The notes: generated by a model from the sequence alone, not told the origin. A stretch of DNA of 64,000 bases from Isoetes taiwanensis (GCA_021234155.1 JAJEKV010000067.1:3961279-4025278); one strand, 5' to 3'. Counted from the first letter of the stretch, positions 46,674 to 59,787 are shown. Translations and numbers: made by a program.

Positions 46674-46698
46674 TTCCAACTTTAATGAAACTCTGCTT
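46674..46698 (-). repeat. Right terminal inverted repeat of the large element
   Basis: Inverted partner of 24250-24274, followed by ACTA (46699-46702). Confidence 0.75.
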
Positions 46699-46786
46699 AC
46701 TATAGGAACAGATCACTTAATTCAATGTTCCACTATCTTTATGAAAGCTGGTTTAAAGCTCTTTTGTTTGTTGAAATTTGACATAG

Positions 46787-47703
46787 AGAGATTATGCATG
46801 CAATGAAGAAACCAAGCAAGTTCAAAACTGACTAGCTATACTCAGTGATGTACATACTCACGCTGACCCTACCATCTATCATATCTGTGTATATGGCCTT
46901 TGGAGACAAGATGCTAAATAGCTCATATGCATTTGATGTTTTTGCTAAAATCCAAATTCAGAGATACAACAATGGTGTTCATGTTGCTGCACCAGGTAAA
47001 TATATTTATTATTTTTTTGTTTTGTTCTATATTGGTGAAGTAATGAGCATGCTTTGAAATTTTCAGAATATCTTTTGCGCAATAATTTCAGCACCTTGGC
47101 AAACCTGTTCGCAATATTCTGATAATATTAGGGCACTTTCCGATTTATCGTTACATAAAAATGGATTATTTGCTGTATTGTCAACACTTTATGTTAAGAA
47201 GTGTTTCAGATTAAATTATCGTGTAGATAAAAGAATGGACATCTGAGAAATCCATTCTAGGATATGCACTTTCTATTATCTTTATTCTAATTCTACTAAA
47301 AGTACTCCATCTATTTTATAGTTTATACAATTTGGACTTCTATGGGAGAAATTACTCGACATTCATGAGACACGAGCATATCTTATTTGGACAGTTTCAA
47401 GTTCTTATCCTCTGGCTAATAGGTTTGATGTGGGTGTCATAGATTCAGCAGTTGGAACCTTGGTCACTAGTTTTGCTGTCTATATATTACGTTGCATGGC
47501 GCAAGGACAACATCCTCTAGATTGGTAAGGCTAGAATGTGTAATGGCAATGATATTCAAGACACTTTTGCTGGCTAGACCATGTTAGCCATTTGTTTGCT
47601 GAACTCCATTAAGAAACCACCATTTCGGATGCCTGGTTGGATGGGAGTCTTTTGCCTCAATGTTGGTATCATTATGTGGGTGCTCATAGTGGGAGTGGGC
47701 AAG
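46787..47703 (+). pseudogene. AUX1/LAX auxin influx carrier, 3' surviving exons
   Basis: After the large element, EIMHAMKKPSKFK (46788-46826) matches the family's VEIMHAMWKPxKFK. The same frame continues without length change through TAG (46833-46835) into MYILTLTLPS and VYMAFGDKML, ending at donor GTAAAT (46996). The next exon (47322-47524, acceptor TTTTATAG, donor GTAAGG) reads LLWEKLLDIHET and IDSAVGTLVTSFAVYIL. The last (from 47578) reads NSIKKPPFRMPGWMGVF...VLIVGVG. The C-terminal tail is unrelated to known LAX proteins, and the last apparent intron is only 53 nt. The in-frame TAG and missing pieces show the gene is dead. Confidence 0.85.
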
Positions 47704-48020
47704 CATTCACAATCTCTTAAAACAACTTCAGTCATTTGGGACATTCCCAAAATGTTATCAATGCCTCATCAAGAAACATTAATTTCATTGGTTAAATACA
47801 TCTAAATCTTTAGCACTTCAATGTTGCCCCAAATAAAAGTAGTGCTAGCACAATAGCATTGGCACCATTGACATATCTCCTTCGTTGCACAAAATTTACA
47901 ACTAAATGGGAAAACCATAACAATAATGACATGAAGATCGAAGGCTCCCTATGGATGTTTGTATTTGCAAAAATCAAGGCTATTCTACAATATAGACGCA
48001 AACTTTGCATGGAGATATTG

Positions 48021-48089
48021 TGGCAGACCAAGTTGGAATCTAAACAAAAACCCTCCGTGGCAGACCAAGTTGGAATCTAAACAAAAACC
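48021..48089 (+). repeat. 37 bp tandem duplication
   Basis: TGGCAGACCAAGTTGGAATC plus TAAACAAAAACC occurs twice in a row. A related ATGGAGATATTRTTG pair flanks it. Confidence 0.9.
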
Positions 48090-51000
48090 ATCCGGTGAGA
48101 TTATTGCATCATTTCTACTAAGAAAACCACATGGAGATATTATTGCAGCATTTCTACTGGCACACATCACGATCCTCACAAATGAAACCACCATATCTCA
48201 GGTGCATACTACATATATTTCCTAGGTAGTTGCTTTATTGATTTTATGATGAAAGTACCATAGCTCAAACACACATTATCCATGACGAGACTTGCATTCA
48301 TCCATTTTTGTCTCATAACGAGTTTTGAACCCTAGTTAGAAACACCAAAACCTAAAAACCTTGCGACTAGGCCCCACCACCATGAAGAACAATTACAATG
48401 GAATTTCATTGAGCATGCACTGAATACCATATATTTACGAATGATCTTTCCCTCGTTGGTAGATAGTGGATTTTGAACCCTAGTGCCCCCAAAAAAAAAA
48501 AAAAAAGAGTGCAAAAGTGGAGTATAAACCCCCAAATGGATATGTACTTTGGCCCAAGAGTAGATACAAAGATGAAGAGAGGCATAGGGGGTATGATCCA
48601 AGGCCGATGCCAGCACACCAAGATGGGAGTCCTATTGGCATATAGAACCAGAAATGGATGCTGACGCCGTGTCTTATCATTTATCTTAATTGGAAATGAC
48701 TATAAACCCTTTTGAAAATGTTAACACATCGAAATAAATGCAATAGTCATCCACAGTTTTGAGAACATGATGATTACCTTCTTTTGTAAATCAGTCAGCT
48801 CTAAGACAAACCCTCAAATTCTTATATCCTCACATTGTTTTCTACTATTCATCTTTTCTTGGAACCCCGGGTCTACGCACACTTGAGAAAACTATTCAAT
48901 GAGTCATACATGCCAAACATTTTTTTTCTTAGCAATAATCTAACTCGAGTACCACATTATCCAAAACCCTAGCCTATCCACGTGTCTTGAAATATGACTT
49001 GGCCTTTTCTTTCCACATTAGATTCTAATCTACGTCAATGAATGGATGAGAAAAATAATAATTTTGTGCCTGTTGGAGAATGATGCAGGCCCGGGATGTC
49101 TACTTTCTTCTTCATCCTTCCCACGATCCATCCCAGCAATAGCCCACTTAACAGCAAAATGGTTCGATGGAGGTCCTATAGTGCTCAAACCTGGACAAAC
49201 GATGACTCATTCGAATCTTTGAAGTTTCCCTTTGTCATAAATCCTCTCCAACTCCACGCAAATTTTCTCCCTCCTCCCTTCTTTTCATCGAGAGCTTACA
49301 GTTCCTGCTTATGCCAAGGCATTACATCTTATTTTTCCTATGCCTCTAGTTTGAACATTCCTATACTAATATACATGCTTTCCTTGACAATTGTGCCTAA
49401 TAAAATGCAAAACTGCATCCAATGCCTAAAACTGCCCAAGCCTTCTGTTGCGCCTTTTTGCTAGTTAATTTTTTTTTTTTTTTTCTAAACTCATTAGAGT
49501 TCAAAAAAGCTATCGCTACCATAAATAAAACAAGGAACAAAATTAAATTAAATGACAACATAGAGACACCAATTCAATGAACACTTTTTGGATTTCCCAA
49601 AGGTTAAACCCTAGGGATGGATGTGATGAAGAATGAATATGCTCGATATATTCTTTGTGGACAGTGTAGATTATGGGAGAATAATGAATCAAAAGGCTGA
49701 GATCGAGATGGAGCTAAAGCCAACTTGAAAGTCGTCATTAACGCGGGTTTTCTATTTCGAGTGGCAGTTATTGTGGACAGTAGAGGGGGAGTTGTGTTTG
49801 TTCTAATGCTGGATTCATATGGACAGATTCTCATGAGATGGCTCAATCCTTGCTGACCTTGGACTGAGCCAAAAAATTCAGCCCTGTTATATCCAACATG
49901 CACTGCCGAGTCGAGGCTAAAGTTTCAAGGCAGCACTGACTCAGCTACCTCTCAGTGTTGAAGGAAAAAAAACTTCGCCGGTGATAAGAGGAGTAAGATA
50001 TGCACACCACAAGTCTCCCTCGTTCCTTCTTCCTAATCTAGTACTCTTGTTGTGGAGCAAATGTTGTGGATCAGAACTTCACCTTAACTCTTGTTCTAAC
50101 AAGGAAGAAATTGTGCCTAATTTTACATCATTTAAAGAAATATGTAGTGGTATCGATTTCCTTTAAAGCAGAGCGACTCCTTCTTCCTTCATTTGCGTTC
50201 TCAAGCTCATAATTATGGACCATAATGGTATATGCCATGAGAAAAATTTAGAAAAGTGATAGCAAGTTTGGCCTTGTGGTAGGGCTTCAATGCAATGAGG
50301 CAATGGTCATAAAGAGATGGGCATGCCCAAACAAAAAAATTTGTGAAGGTGCCCAAAGAATATGTGGCTCGAGGTATAATAATATAGGACAAATATCAAC
50401 ATGAGTGGCCACTAAAGGGCAGCAGACCAAAAAAAGTAGTTCAACGTATATCATGAGGTCAAAGAAGAACATCAAGTGATGAAAAGAGGAGAGAAAAAAA
50501 AAACAAAAGAATGCGGCTACTGGGCGCTAAGAAAATAAATTAATGTGGCAATAGTGATAAAGAAAGGGGAAAAAAAATTATGTGACAATAGTAGCTATGG
50601 CGAATCAGACAGCAGCTATGGCGTTCTTAGTTGGTTATTGCAGGTGGACGATCTTCCTTCTTCTTTTCTCCTTCCCGACTTCTCTCCTTCCCATCTCATG
50701 TTCGCAAGAAACACTGGATTTCGGCTTTATCTGTTTCATCCTCTTCTTTTGGCAAGAACTCTTTGCAGCATCTTCATACCTAAAATCTCGGTTTGCAGGT
50801 ACAAAGCAGAGAGCATATGTCAAAAATTGTGTTCAGTTAACAAGACTGTAAACAAGTAGCTTGGCAAATTTATAAGGGAAGATGGCCTTTTGCTTTTGTT
50901 TCTTTTTCTTTTTCGGAAGGGCAAAGCAAATGAACAGATAGAAAGAAGAATCAGAAGGGCTATAACAGAGCTTATGAGTTGTTTTTGAAAAGAATGGCTC

Positions 51001-54000
51001 TGTGCGCAAACAACACATATTAAGCTCTTTTTGAGATTTGAAAGGACAGAACAATATCTTATGTTTCATCTCCAAAAAAAGATCCTTAAAAGAACTGGAA
51101 TTCTCATTTTAATGCTCAGCAATGGATAAAGAATCATCAGTAGCAATGGATAAAAAGAGACAATGGGAAAAAATGTAGCTATGGCAAGAAAGAAAAAGTT
51201 TACAATCAAAATAACAACAAATTTTATCTCAGGGAATGTTAGATCTCGGTAGAACCTCCATAATGATGACGGATTTTCCCACATTCCCATCATTCGGCCT
51301 CCAAAGGCATAACTAAGATCAATTATGTGCGGCTACAAATGAAAGAACCATGGAAATGATAGGGAAATATGGAGAATAGGAAAATGTGGAGAAATGAAAC
51401 AATGTAAAAAACAACAATGGAAAAGATATAGGAATGGGGTGCACCACTTTATTCAAGAATAAGGTAATATAAAGCTTCAAGGACTCTTCACATGGGAAAA
51501 GAGGTCTCTCACCTCTCTTCCCAAGGTCTGCCACTACCCTTTCTCCATAGAAATCCAAGAGCCCAAAGGGAAGGAGAACAAGTCCCATCAAAATCTTTAT
51601 AATTTCTTACATCAACCTCGACCATCCACTTGTCATGATCCTGGTCCCTTATTTTTACACCTCATCAATCTTTCCCATTTTATCTTCTTCTCGCTTTAAA
51701 ATTTTTTGTCTTCATCTTTAACAATAAGTACAAGTTACACAAATGGATCTAAGACCTTGATCTTTTTCCTCCCTTTAGACCTTTAAAGTGCAAAACAAGG
51801 TTGCATATTAAACGGGAGCAAATCATCTAAACGAGAGTAAAGGGAATATTCTTGGAAGATTTCTTTTTTAAACCCAAAGGAGCTAAAATAGACTCTAAAG
51901 TTTTGAAAAACAGGGGTATAAACTGTTTCTATCTCCTCAAAACTGACTTTTTCTGACACGTACACTATAGTTGATGTATTAAAAGCAGCATTTTTGTAGT
52001 GAAAATAAATTTGCATCTTCTCTTTTTTCTGATAAAGTTTTTATAGATTGTATTTCACGCCATTGCTAAAGTTAACTAAGCTCTTGAATTAAAAATTATT
52101 AAGTTATGGATCCTATTGTTTAAATTTGGTTTTTCCGTTAAATGGGAAACTTTTTGGATTTTTTTTTTCAGGCCTCTTTGTCTAAGGTTGTGGGGGTTTT
52201 TGATGTCGGAAAATATTTTTGACGATCAAAAATCAAGAAAATTTCCTAGTATGATTTCAGCAGGGCTTTGCTTTCGATGGATTATTTCCTTTCTGGCATC
52301 GAGGCCTGCACGTCGGATGAAAGACATGCATCTCTCTATAACAAGTATGGTGTGCATCCTATTTTTTTGGTCTGTTCTGCTCTTCATAGAGTTCCAATCC
52401 TGCTTGGGAGTTGTTTTTGTTTCCGTTTCCATTCTTGCAGGTTCGGTTTATGTGTCTTTGGATTCAGGGCGTTCTGCCATGGATGGGAAAGAACTCCGTT
52501 TCTTTTCTTTCGTAGTGTCTTCTGTGGATCTGCGAAGTTTTGAAACTTATATCTCAAATTTCTGATACATGATCATGGATGGTGATTTTGACGTCCTAGC
52601 CAAAGGCACACCCAAAACCTGGAACTTCGCTATTTATTTGCAAAGGAAAAAATGATGCTTCAAAAGGTAGGCAATTTGAGTTTCTTTCGAATTTGCATCA
52701 TCATGTATTTGAACTTTATCAAATGTGAGATGTCCTCAAGTGGTTGCATGGCCTTTACCATGCCAGATGGCTGCATTTTGTTTTTTACGTTAGAAAGCTT
52801 TCTTCAAGCTACGTGCAGGAGGAGTAAGTATTCACAGTTCTAGGATTTTGATTTTTAACTTGATCTTTACGCCATTGAAATCTGTTGCATCAGGTTATAA
52901 TTCACATCCAATGCCTCACTGCATTTAGATTAGGGTTCTCACCTTCAACTCGACTACACGAAGTGGGCAAGAGGTAGACATTTGATTATTGTTTAGTTTG
53001 TTGCCTTTAAGTTATGCATTGATGTGAGTGATGTCTTGCAGTAAACGTGTAACCATGTATTGATTTCTTCTCTAGCTCTGTAAGGATCGGTCCTTGATCT
53101 GTGCAGAAATCTTATGCATTATGCCCTATACTGTTTGGATTAGTTTGTTGGCATGCCATTCAGATCTCATAAGCATACTGGAAGGTCAGTATAGAGGAAA
53201 ACATGCATCTACTTATGAATCATCCAAATGTTCATTATTTGCATCCTGCTGATTGCCCATGGTCATAATATCTTCCTTGGTTGAAGTAGAATTATTACAT
53301 TTTGCTTCATCTTGAGACAAAACGGTGGTTGCTTTCTTTACATGGCTCACACAACTGATGGTATAGAAGTCTTATGTGCCAATCGATTGCTTTTCTAACA
53401 CTTTGTATCAAAAAATATGGACATGTACCTAAACCATAGGCATCATTTGGAGCGGATATGAGGCCTCAAATATTGTGATGTATGATAGACCAGAGGACTT
53501 GCTGAAAGGTCTATCCGCACATGCAAATGCATGGCAATTCCATTGTAAGGATATAAGGTCTTATATCAATGTAGAGGCAACTGAATATAGTTGTGCTGAA
53601 TGCAACATTTACATGTACATTTAAGTATAATACATGTTTAAGCATAAAACCTGTTAAGTGATCGACGAGAATGAATCAAAGAGATTTACTCCATCCATGG
53701 CGCCCAATTCTATCAATGGTGCTCGCTCTATTATATGCTATGCATTTTCTATGGCTTAAATTATGTTATCTTATTCTTTTGTTGTGTTATTTGTTTACTT
53801 GGAGATTTATGTGCGGAGGATGACGATCAATTTCATCATCCTTGATTTTCATTTTTTGAACTTGCAATATCGTTCTTATCAGGTAAATACATTTCTAATG
53901 ATATTTTTCAGCCTGTTGAAAGACTTTTTTGGGAAAGCATTACTCTCCACACCAAATGATATGTATGCATCTTGAAAACATCAAGTATGCATATTTTGCT

Positions 54001-54475
54001 GCCCGGTGAATCACCAGTGTTTAAGACCACACTTTGGCTTGCAATGAATTGGCAAGCCAAATGCTCAACAATCTTTCGTTTGTTTTAAGATAATACTTCG
54101 CTAAAGATGTAACGGAATGCATCAACATAGGATTATTTGACACAAACCATATTGTTTGTCTATCCCGTGGAATTTTTTTCTTTTTGCACCTTTATGAGCT
54201 TATAGTGTCTTGCCATTATTTAAACCATTATCTAACTTGCAATTACTCTGATTTGATACTAAGGTTTATCTGAGTTCAGCGTGTATTTTGCCCGCTTTCA
54301 GAAAGCTCATGCGTCATGAAAGCCAACTCTGCAACAACCTTAGATCTTAACAAAAGACAAATGACAACAACTTGGAGAGCCAGTTTTGAAGCGCAAATTT
54401 ATCCTTGATTTCAAGGTGTGTTAAGTGTTCGCCTTTACTTTTATTCTAAATTTTCTATTTGTAATAGTACATAAC

Positions 54476-54639
54476 CTCCTGCTAAATCTCTCAACTTGGG
54501 CATTGTGTAACATAACCTGCATAAAATTGTTTTCTAAAATCTCACCCATTTGAAGTCCTCCTATTAAATCTTTCAACTTGGGCATTGTGTAACATGACCT
54601 GCATAAATGTGTTTCTTAAAATCTCACCTATTTGAAGCT
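54476..54639 (+). repeat. 82 bp tandem duplication
   Basis: Two adjacent copies (54476-54557, 54558-54639) share CAACTTGGGCATTGTGTAAC and ATCTCACCYATTTGAAG, with about 10% differences. Confidence 0.9.
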
Positions 54640-55408
54640 CTCAATATTATTTTCCGTATTCTTATTTCATGCTGATTCTAATTGTTAGAAGACCCACACA
54701 AAATTTGCTTCTCTTAGTCTCACTTCCCTTTGCTTCCTGAAATGCATAGTGTATATTTCTCTTTTCCCATGGATGCACTAGACTTAATTAAAAGAATGCA
54801 TACGACGATGATTCTCTACTTTGTTTGGAGGAAATAATCTGCAAAATCCTACATCTTTAACATCAAGACAAATGTCTATGCCTGTGGAGGCTTTTGCAGA
54901 TTACAGACTCCTGACAATTAGCCCAACTTATTGACTCTGTTCATGATGTGCAGCATTGATATTTTTTCCCATTATGTTCTGTTTGCATTGCTATCACTTC
55001 TACACTCCATCTATAATGACTAGAAGTAATGGAATTTTTACATCTTGAATATAATCTATGTTGTTGAAATGGAATTTGGCTCTAAATCCTGCTGTTCTCA
55101 GGTGACTACATAATTCTGCTATTCTCAGGTATAATTCCCTTATTTGTGTTGTTCAAGATTTGATTGAAAATCTCTTAAAGGGTAAAAGCACGCTGTGGTG
55201 TATCAAAAACGTGCATTTTGACGCCATATTTTGGCACCAACTTTGTGGTAGAATCGGGTGGTGCATATCGAAGCGGAGATTGCGGGAGTGCGAATTAATG
55301 AGCGTCGGTTATTTTGAATTTTATGCCACGTCATTGTCCACCTTTTTGAATTAAGAAAGAATCACCTCTTCCTCTGTTTTTTTGCCGCTTCTTGCCGATT
55401 GAACCCTA

Positions 55409-57999
55409 ATGGAGTCAGAATTGAACGCCACTAGTTACACGATGAAATCTCTCCTCAAACAAGAGATTGTGCCCCACGAAGATCTAAAGAAGCTTTGGGG
55501 TGACAGAGTTCCAAATAAATCTGGCTACAGGTATTTTCCCCCAAATGTTTTGTTCAAACTGAAAAATTAAGGCATATGTTTTCTTGTACAGGTTGAAGAA
55601 TCTGAGCAATGAACAATACAAAGAGTTCATGCAAATTTACAAAAGAATTACAGGGAAGCCACATACATGGGGTGGAATGGCTCCTGGAACCTGGGCAATG
55701 GCTTATTATCTGCATATAAAGGGGGGAGTATCATTAATTGGAAGAGCTTCTGGATTATTATAAAACTCCCGATGAGAAAGCCGAGGCCAGTTCTTCTAGA
55801 CCCAAGAGAAAGCATAGGCAATCCAACCCGACGAGGAGGAAAATAGTAAAAGTGATGAATGATGAAGATGATAGGGAAATAACCAAATCGTGTTCCTCTA
55901 GACCACACATTCAATCTGAACTCACAATCAAAACGTAAAAGCGAGCAATGTTCTCGAGACCAAAACATGCCATTGCGTGTATGTTCAATTATTAGTTGTG
56001 TTACAAATGTAAAAATCTCAAGCTTGATCTAGATTGTTTCTATCAACACGTAAAAGGTAACATCAAATCCACTTCAAGAATCGGGTATGTCTACTACCAT
56101 TTTGCATCATGTTGGTGTATTGTCATGTTGTGTCTCTATGATGCCATCTGTGGGGCATTTCGTGCAATGGATGCCAGAACGATAGATGAGGTATGTGTGG
56201 TGGTGGTGAGTTGTTGGCACCCACCATGTCCCACACCACACCCCCACGATCTCCCACCACTACACTCTACCATCTCCCACCGCCACACTCCCACACCACA
56301 CACACCACCACCACACTCCACCACCACCACCACCACACACACCACCACCACCACCACACTCCTCCACCACCACCACACTCCACCACCACCACACCACACC
56401 ACCCCACACTCCACCATGTCCCACACCACACTCCACCACCACCACACTCCACCACCACCACACACCCCCACCACCACCACCACCACACCTCACCACCACC
56501 ACACACACCACCACCACCACCACCACCCCACCCACCACCACCACCACACCACACCCCACCACCACCCCCATCACCACACTCCACCATGTCCCACACCACA
56601 CTCCACCACCACCACACACCCCACCACCACCACCACCACACCTCACCACCACCACACACACCACCACCACCACCACCACCACCACCACCACCACAGACAC
56701 CACCACCACCACCACCACGTGTTGTGTGGTGTGTACTGTGCAGCGTATGTTGTGTGGTGTGTGGTATGTGGTGGTGTGTAGAGACTACCTTGTGTTGTGT
56801 GGTGTGTGATTGTGGTTTTCCATCAGTACGTGGCTTACTATGTTAGGAGGCTGACATATACGTAGTGTTTTGTTTTGCAGACTATGGCAAACTTGTGAAG
56901 GAATGGTTGGCTGCAACATCAGCTAGGTTTGATAGATGCAAGCAACGATTGCAAGCAAACGAGGATAGGAAAAATGATATCAAAAGAAAGATTGAGTTGA
57001 TGGAGCATAAAGCATCAGAAATTAGAGCTGATTTGCACAGATGGCAATCAATCATGACAAAGAAATCCGAAAAAGCGTGCCAGAGGGTGTTCGGGTTGTG
57101 TTTAACTAAAGGATGAAGAGCTAAATGGTACAGTGTTGCCTGGGCTGAAGCGATTAAATAAGGAATTAACAGAAACTGAAATTGAGCTAAAGGCATGTGA
57201 AGACTTACTGCTGGAGCTGCTACCTTGAATGCAAAGATTTGAGATTTTTTCTGAGCGTAGTGGTCATGACACTCCTTTAGATCCTGCACTTCCAATGCTT
57301 CCTGAGGCAGAAGAAGAGGGTGATGAAGGTTGTCCATTTTGTGGACGTTGTCTGAAATGGGAGGGTAAAATGTTGCCAGTTGTGATAGCAGAATGCAGTC
57401 ACCAGTATCACATTCCATGTCTATCACACCATTTGAGGTAAATATTATCATCTCTAACCCTCGTCTAAAGACTCTATTGATCTTGAATTTGTTTTGCAGA
57501 CACTCTAGAACCTGCTGCAGCCCCAGTTGTGGCCACATTATGACTGAGACATGGCTTTTGGCTTTTGGTGTTCGAGTGGTACCACAAGAACCAATAGACA
57601 CAAGTAAGTCCAAAGAGGGGTGAAAGCAAGGTTTGGGAAGTCTCGATGCTTGTACTCAGGCCTCTTTCATCCTGGCTTAGTCTCTTCCATCCTGGCTGGC
57701 TTAGTCTCTTTTGCTTGTCTCTTTTGCAAACAATATAGATTCGCTGCAAACAAGTGCCTTAACTAATGTTTACTGATGTTGTCACAGGTCTACTGACTTA
57801 GTGTTTGCAGAATTGCAGAAATTTGAGACCAAGGATATCCAACAGTTATCCACGCCTCGATCAGTTATGAGACTGCAAGATACCTCCCGGTTGTACCTAG
57901 AATTCATCCCATTTGATACTCCAAAGTCAATCCCAGCTGCTGACGGCATGGAGACTCCAAAACGAAAGTTGGATAGTCAACTGAATGCAGTCGTATCAA
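55409..57999 (+). pseudogene. Coiled-coil plus RING-H2-like gene, multi-exon, decayed
   Basis: Exon 1 (55409-55530, MESELNATSYT...) splices cleanly (CAG|GTATTT, TGTACAG|G) to exon 2 at 55592 in phase. A G-run indel and a TAA near 55735 break it before a basic KRKHRQSNPTRRKIVK segment. After an intron filled by a CCA-rich array, 56881-57100 is heptad-rich coiled coil (KQRLQANEDRKNDIKRKIEL). Past a TGA at 57226, CPFCGRC...CSHQYHIPC, joined by an intron (57437-57500) to HSRTCCSPSCGH, gives the spacing of a RING-H2 finger. Further exons (to 57999, donor GTAAGT) encode RLQDTSRLYLEFIPF. RING-H2 proteins are usually E3 ligases. Function here is inferred, and the gene looks inactive. Confidence 0.5.
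56190..56780 (+). repeat. CCA/CAC-rich microsatellite array in an intron
   Basis: About 500 bp of CCACCA and CACACC units with phrases such as CACTCCACCATGTCCCACAC repeated three times (near 56405 and 56580), flanked on both sides by complementary GTGGTG stretches (56195-56205, 56723-56780) that could fold back on it. Long His/Thr/Pro and Gly/Val open frames here are artefacts of the repeat. Confidence 0.95.
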
Positions 58000-58079
58000 G
58001 TAAGTACCGATGCCACATACATGATTTATTTTTTGTATTTTTTTCGTGGGTCTTCCTCATTTCAATTATGTTGCGTAGA

Positions 58080-58958
58080 TAAATGCTACCGCAGAATCGA
58101 AGCCATGACGAAGAGATTCCTAGTGCATCCGATTTAGGGAGGAAAATTAATTCCCTTGAGATTCATTCTCAGCGGGGTCCTTCACCGTAAAAAAGTTTTG
58201 GTCTTTGAATATGAGCCAAATGCGGATGCGGTGATGAAGTTGACAAAGAAACCCCGATCCCGGACAAGATGCACGGTCGCTCAACGAGTTCAATACAACC
58301 TCAACCAACAAAACCAAGAGGTTAACTGAAATTCTCCTTGTTCGGATTTTAATGGGGTTTTAGGCAAGTTTTATGACTTGAAAGAGAGGATCCCCATCGA
58401 TCGTAGAGCCGAAGTGACCATCCGTAAATTGAACCATCAAAAGTCTTGCTTTCCGTGCCCGGATTTCAGGAGTTCTTAGAATGGTGTTTTTCAAAATTTG
58501 AGATTGCATTGTGGTCCAAATGTGGCTAAGAGTAATGTTGACTTGTTGACGAAAAGTTGCTTTGCAGAATATAAGGGCGATTTCTTTTATTTGGAATCGG
58601 GATGACTGCACCAACACAAAATTAAAAGTGGTTAATAAGCCAATTTTCCTTAAGGATCTGTCCCAAAGTGTACCAGAAATTTTGGAGATACCGGTGACAA
58701 ACACATTGTTGATAGATGACAAGCTAGATATAAGGGTTCTTACGCCAACCAAATAGAACACAATGATATGTCCAAATAGTTTTGCTCCCCGCGGGTTGGA
58801 TTCCAATTTCCTTTTGGAGCAACTCAAACCATGGTGGAGGGACTTCGGGTGCGAAAGTGTGCCAGCTTATGTGAAGGAACATCAAATGTGGAACATGTGG
58901 GATTCTCAAGAGTCGGCAAGAAACCGCATGAAAAGGCTCGACAAGTATTTTCATAAAT
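58080..58958 (+). pseudogene. FCP1/NIF-type HAD phosphatase relic
   Basis: After an intron (GTAAGT at 58000, acceptor TTGCGTAG), the frame carries NKCYRRIEAM, a TAG, then KKVLVFEYEPNAD. From 58330 the plant NIF-type pattern is visible across three frames: DFNGVLGKF (HAD nucleophile region, DxNGVL), PGFQEFLEWCFSKFEIALWSK, NVDLLTK, FIWNRDDC, VNKPIFLKDL, and NTLLIDDKLDIRVLTP followed by MICPNSF and a WWRDFG...YFHK end. These proteins dephosphorylate serine residues, classically the RNA polymerase II CTD. Three frameshifts and two stops make it inactive. It may be part of the same gene as the RING segment. Confidence 0.7.
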
Positions 58959-59044
58959 GAATCTTGTAAAACTCTTTGAAAGTCAATATAAGTAAAAGAA
59001 TTTCTATGATATGTGTTGTACTTTTTAAATTTAAAATATTTGAA

Positions 59045-59787
59045 TGGATTGTGAGCAAATGTTCTCGTGTGTGTTTAGAACTAGAGATGATAGAGCTTCG
59101 GCAGTCCCTGACTATCTAAAGCCAAATACACATCTGGAAGTGGTGCTGAGTGGAACTGAAACTGTCGTGATTAACTCCACCGACATCAAAATTTTGGAAG
59201 CCGATGCGATGGTTCAATGATCAATTGATCCTCCTCTTCTCAAGGTGATACTTTCATCTGATTTGTGATCATCAACATTGTGCCAGATGATATGCATATG
59301 TTTGCAGATACATGGAATACTACTTGATTCTCCAAGGAATGAGCCATCCCTTTCATTTATTTGACCCTCTTTTTCACTCGACATTGTCCAAGGACACAAA
59401 TAGTTACAAAACAATAAGGAAACATGTGAATCTGGATAAGTGCCAGTACATGTTTTTGCCTGCTTGTGATGGACATCACTGGACCTGTTTTCTGATTGTA
59501 AGCCACGCGTGTCTCGCACAGAGATATAAACCAGGGATATATCACTTTGATAGCTCGGGCTTGCATGGCAGAAGCAGACATATTGAGAGGTTAGTGCTTG
59601 CTCATTGCATTTTGCTGTTGTGGCACAATGACAACAAACTTTGAGTGCATGTTCCTGGAATTGCTTGGACACAATAATTTCAGCTTTACAACCTCAGATG
59701 TTGTGAAAATTTTCAGAACGCCTCTTCAAACCGATGGTCATTCATGTGAGGGGGTACTTAAAAGGAGTGAATATATTGTTGCCTGAT
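59045..59787 (+). pseudogene. Ulp1-type (C48) cysteine protease relic
   Basis: WFNDQLI (near 59214) matches the Ulp1 WLND motif and splices (GTGATA...TTGCAG) to YMEYYLILQG at 59310. Then come FLPACDGHHWTCFLIV (catalytic His), HFDSSGLHG (Asp), a donor GTTAGT and acceptor AATTTCAG into FTTSDVVKIF, and PLQTDGHSCEGV (Gln and Cys). All four active-site residues of SUMO-protease-like enzymes are therefore present. An indel before WFND and a TGA after EYIVA interrupt it; a C-terminal stretch (RGTFRTVDLVDARVFML) lies after another intron at about 59857. Ulp1 proteases occur in host deSUMOylases and in several plant transposon families. Confidence 0.75.

Larger units (their letters stand above)
24250..46698. 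mobile_element. Large TIR element inserted in the LAX relic
   Basis: Terminal inverted repeats of 25 bp with one mismatch lie at 24250-24274 and 46674-46698; they begin AAGCAG and end GTTGGAA. ACTA directly flanks both ends (24246-24249 and 46699-46702), a plausible 4 bp target duplication. The LAX coding similarity is interrupted at the same place. Without the nested LTR retrotransposon and its duplicated target the element is about 11.4 kb. It contains a minus-strand gene of unknown function, a divergent DUF8039/DUF7869-like transposase gene, three small paralogous genes, and several arrays of AAATGGCGCA inverted repeats. I know no named superfamily with this set. Confidence 0.7.
47806..55408. 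other. 7.6 kb AT-rich region without a recognisable gene
   Basis: Open frames up to 149 codons (52116-52565, hydrophobic) resemble nothing I know and lack splice or homology support. Homopolymer runs occur at 48489-48506 (A) and 49468-49485 (T). Two tandem duplications are listed separately. Confidence 0.55.

Noticed and set aside
52116-52565. 149-codon hydrophobic frame
   Set aside because: No family resemblance, AT-rich with T-rich codons that give spurious hydrophobic segments, and no splice or promoter context.
55996-56846. Long His/Thr/Pro and Gly/Val open frames on both strands
   Set aside because: They are translations of the CCA/GGT microsatellite; any frame stays open there. The same applies to 62123-62968.
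58360-58827. 155-codon minus-strand frame
   Set aside because: Antisense shadow of the FCP1-like phosphatase segments, which match a known family on the plus strand.
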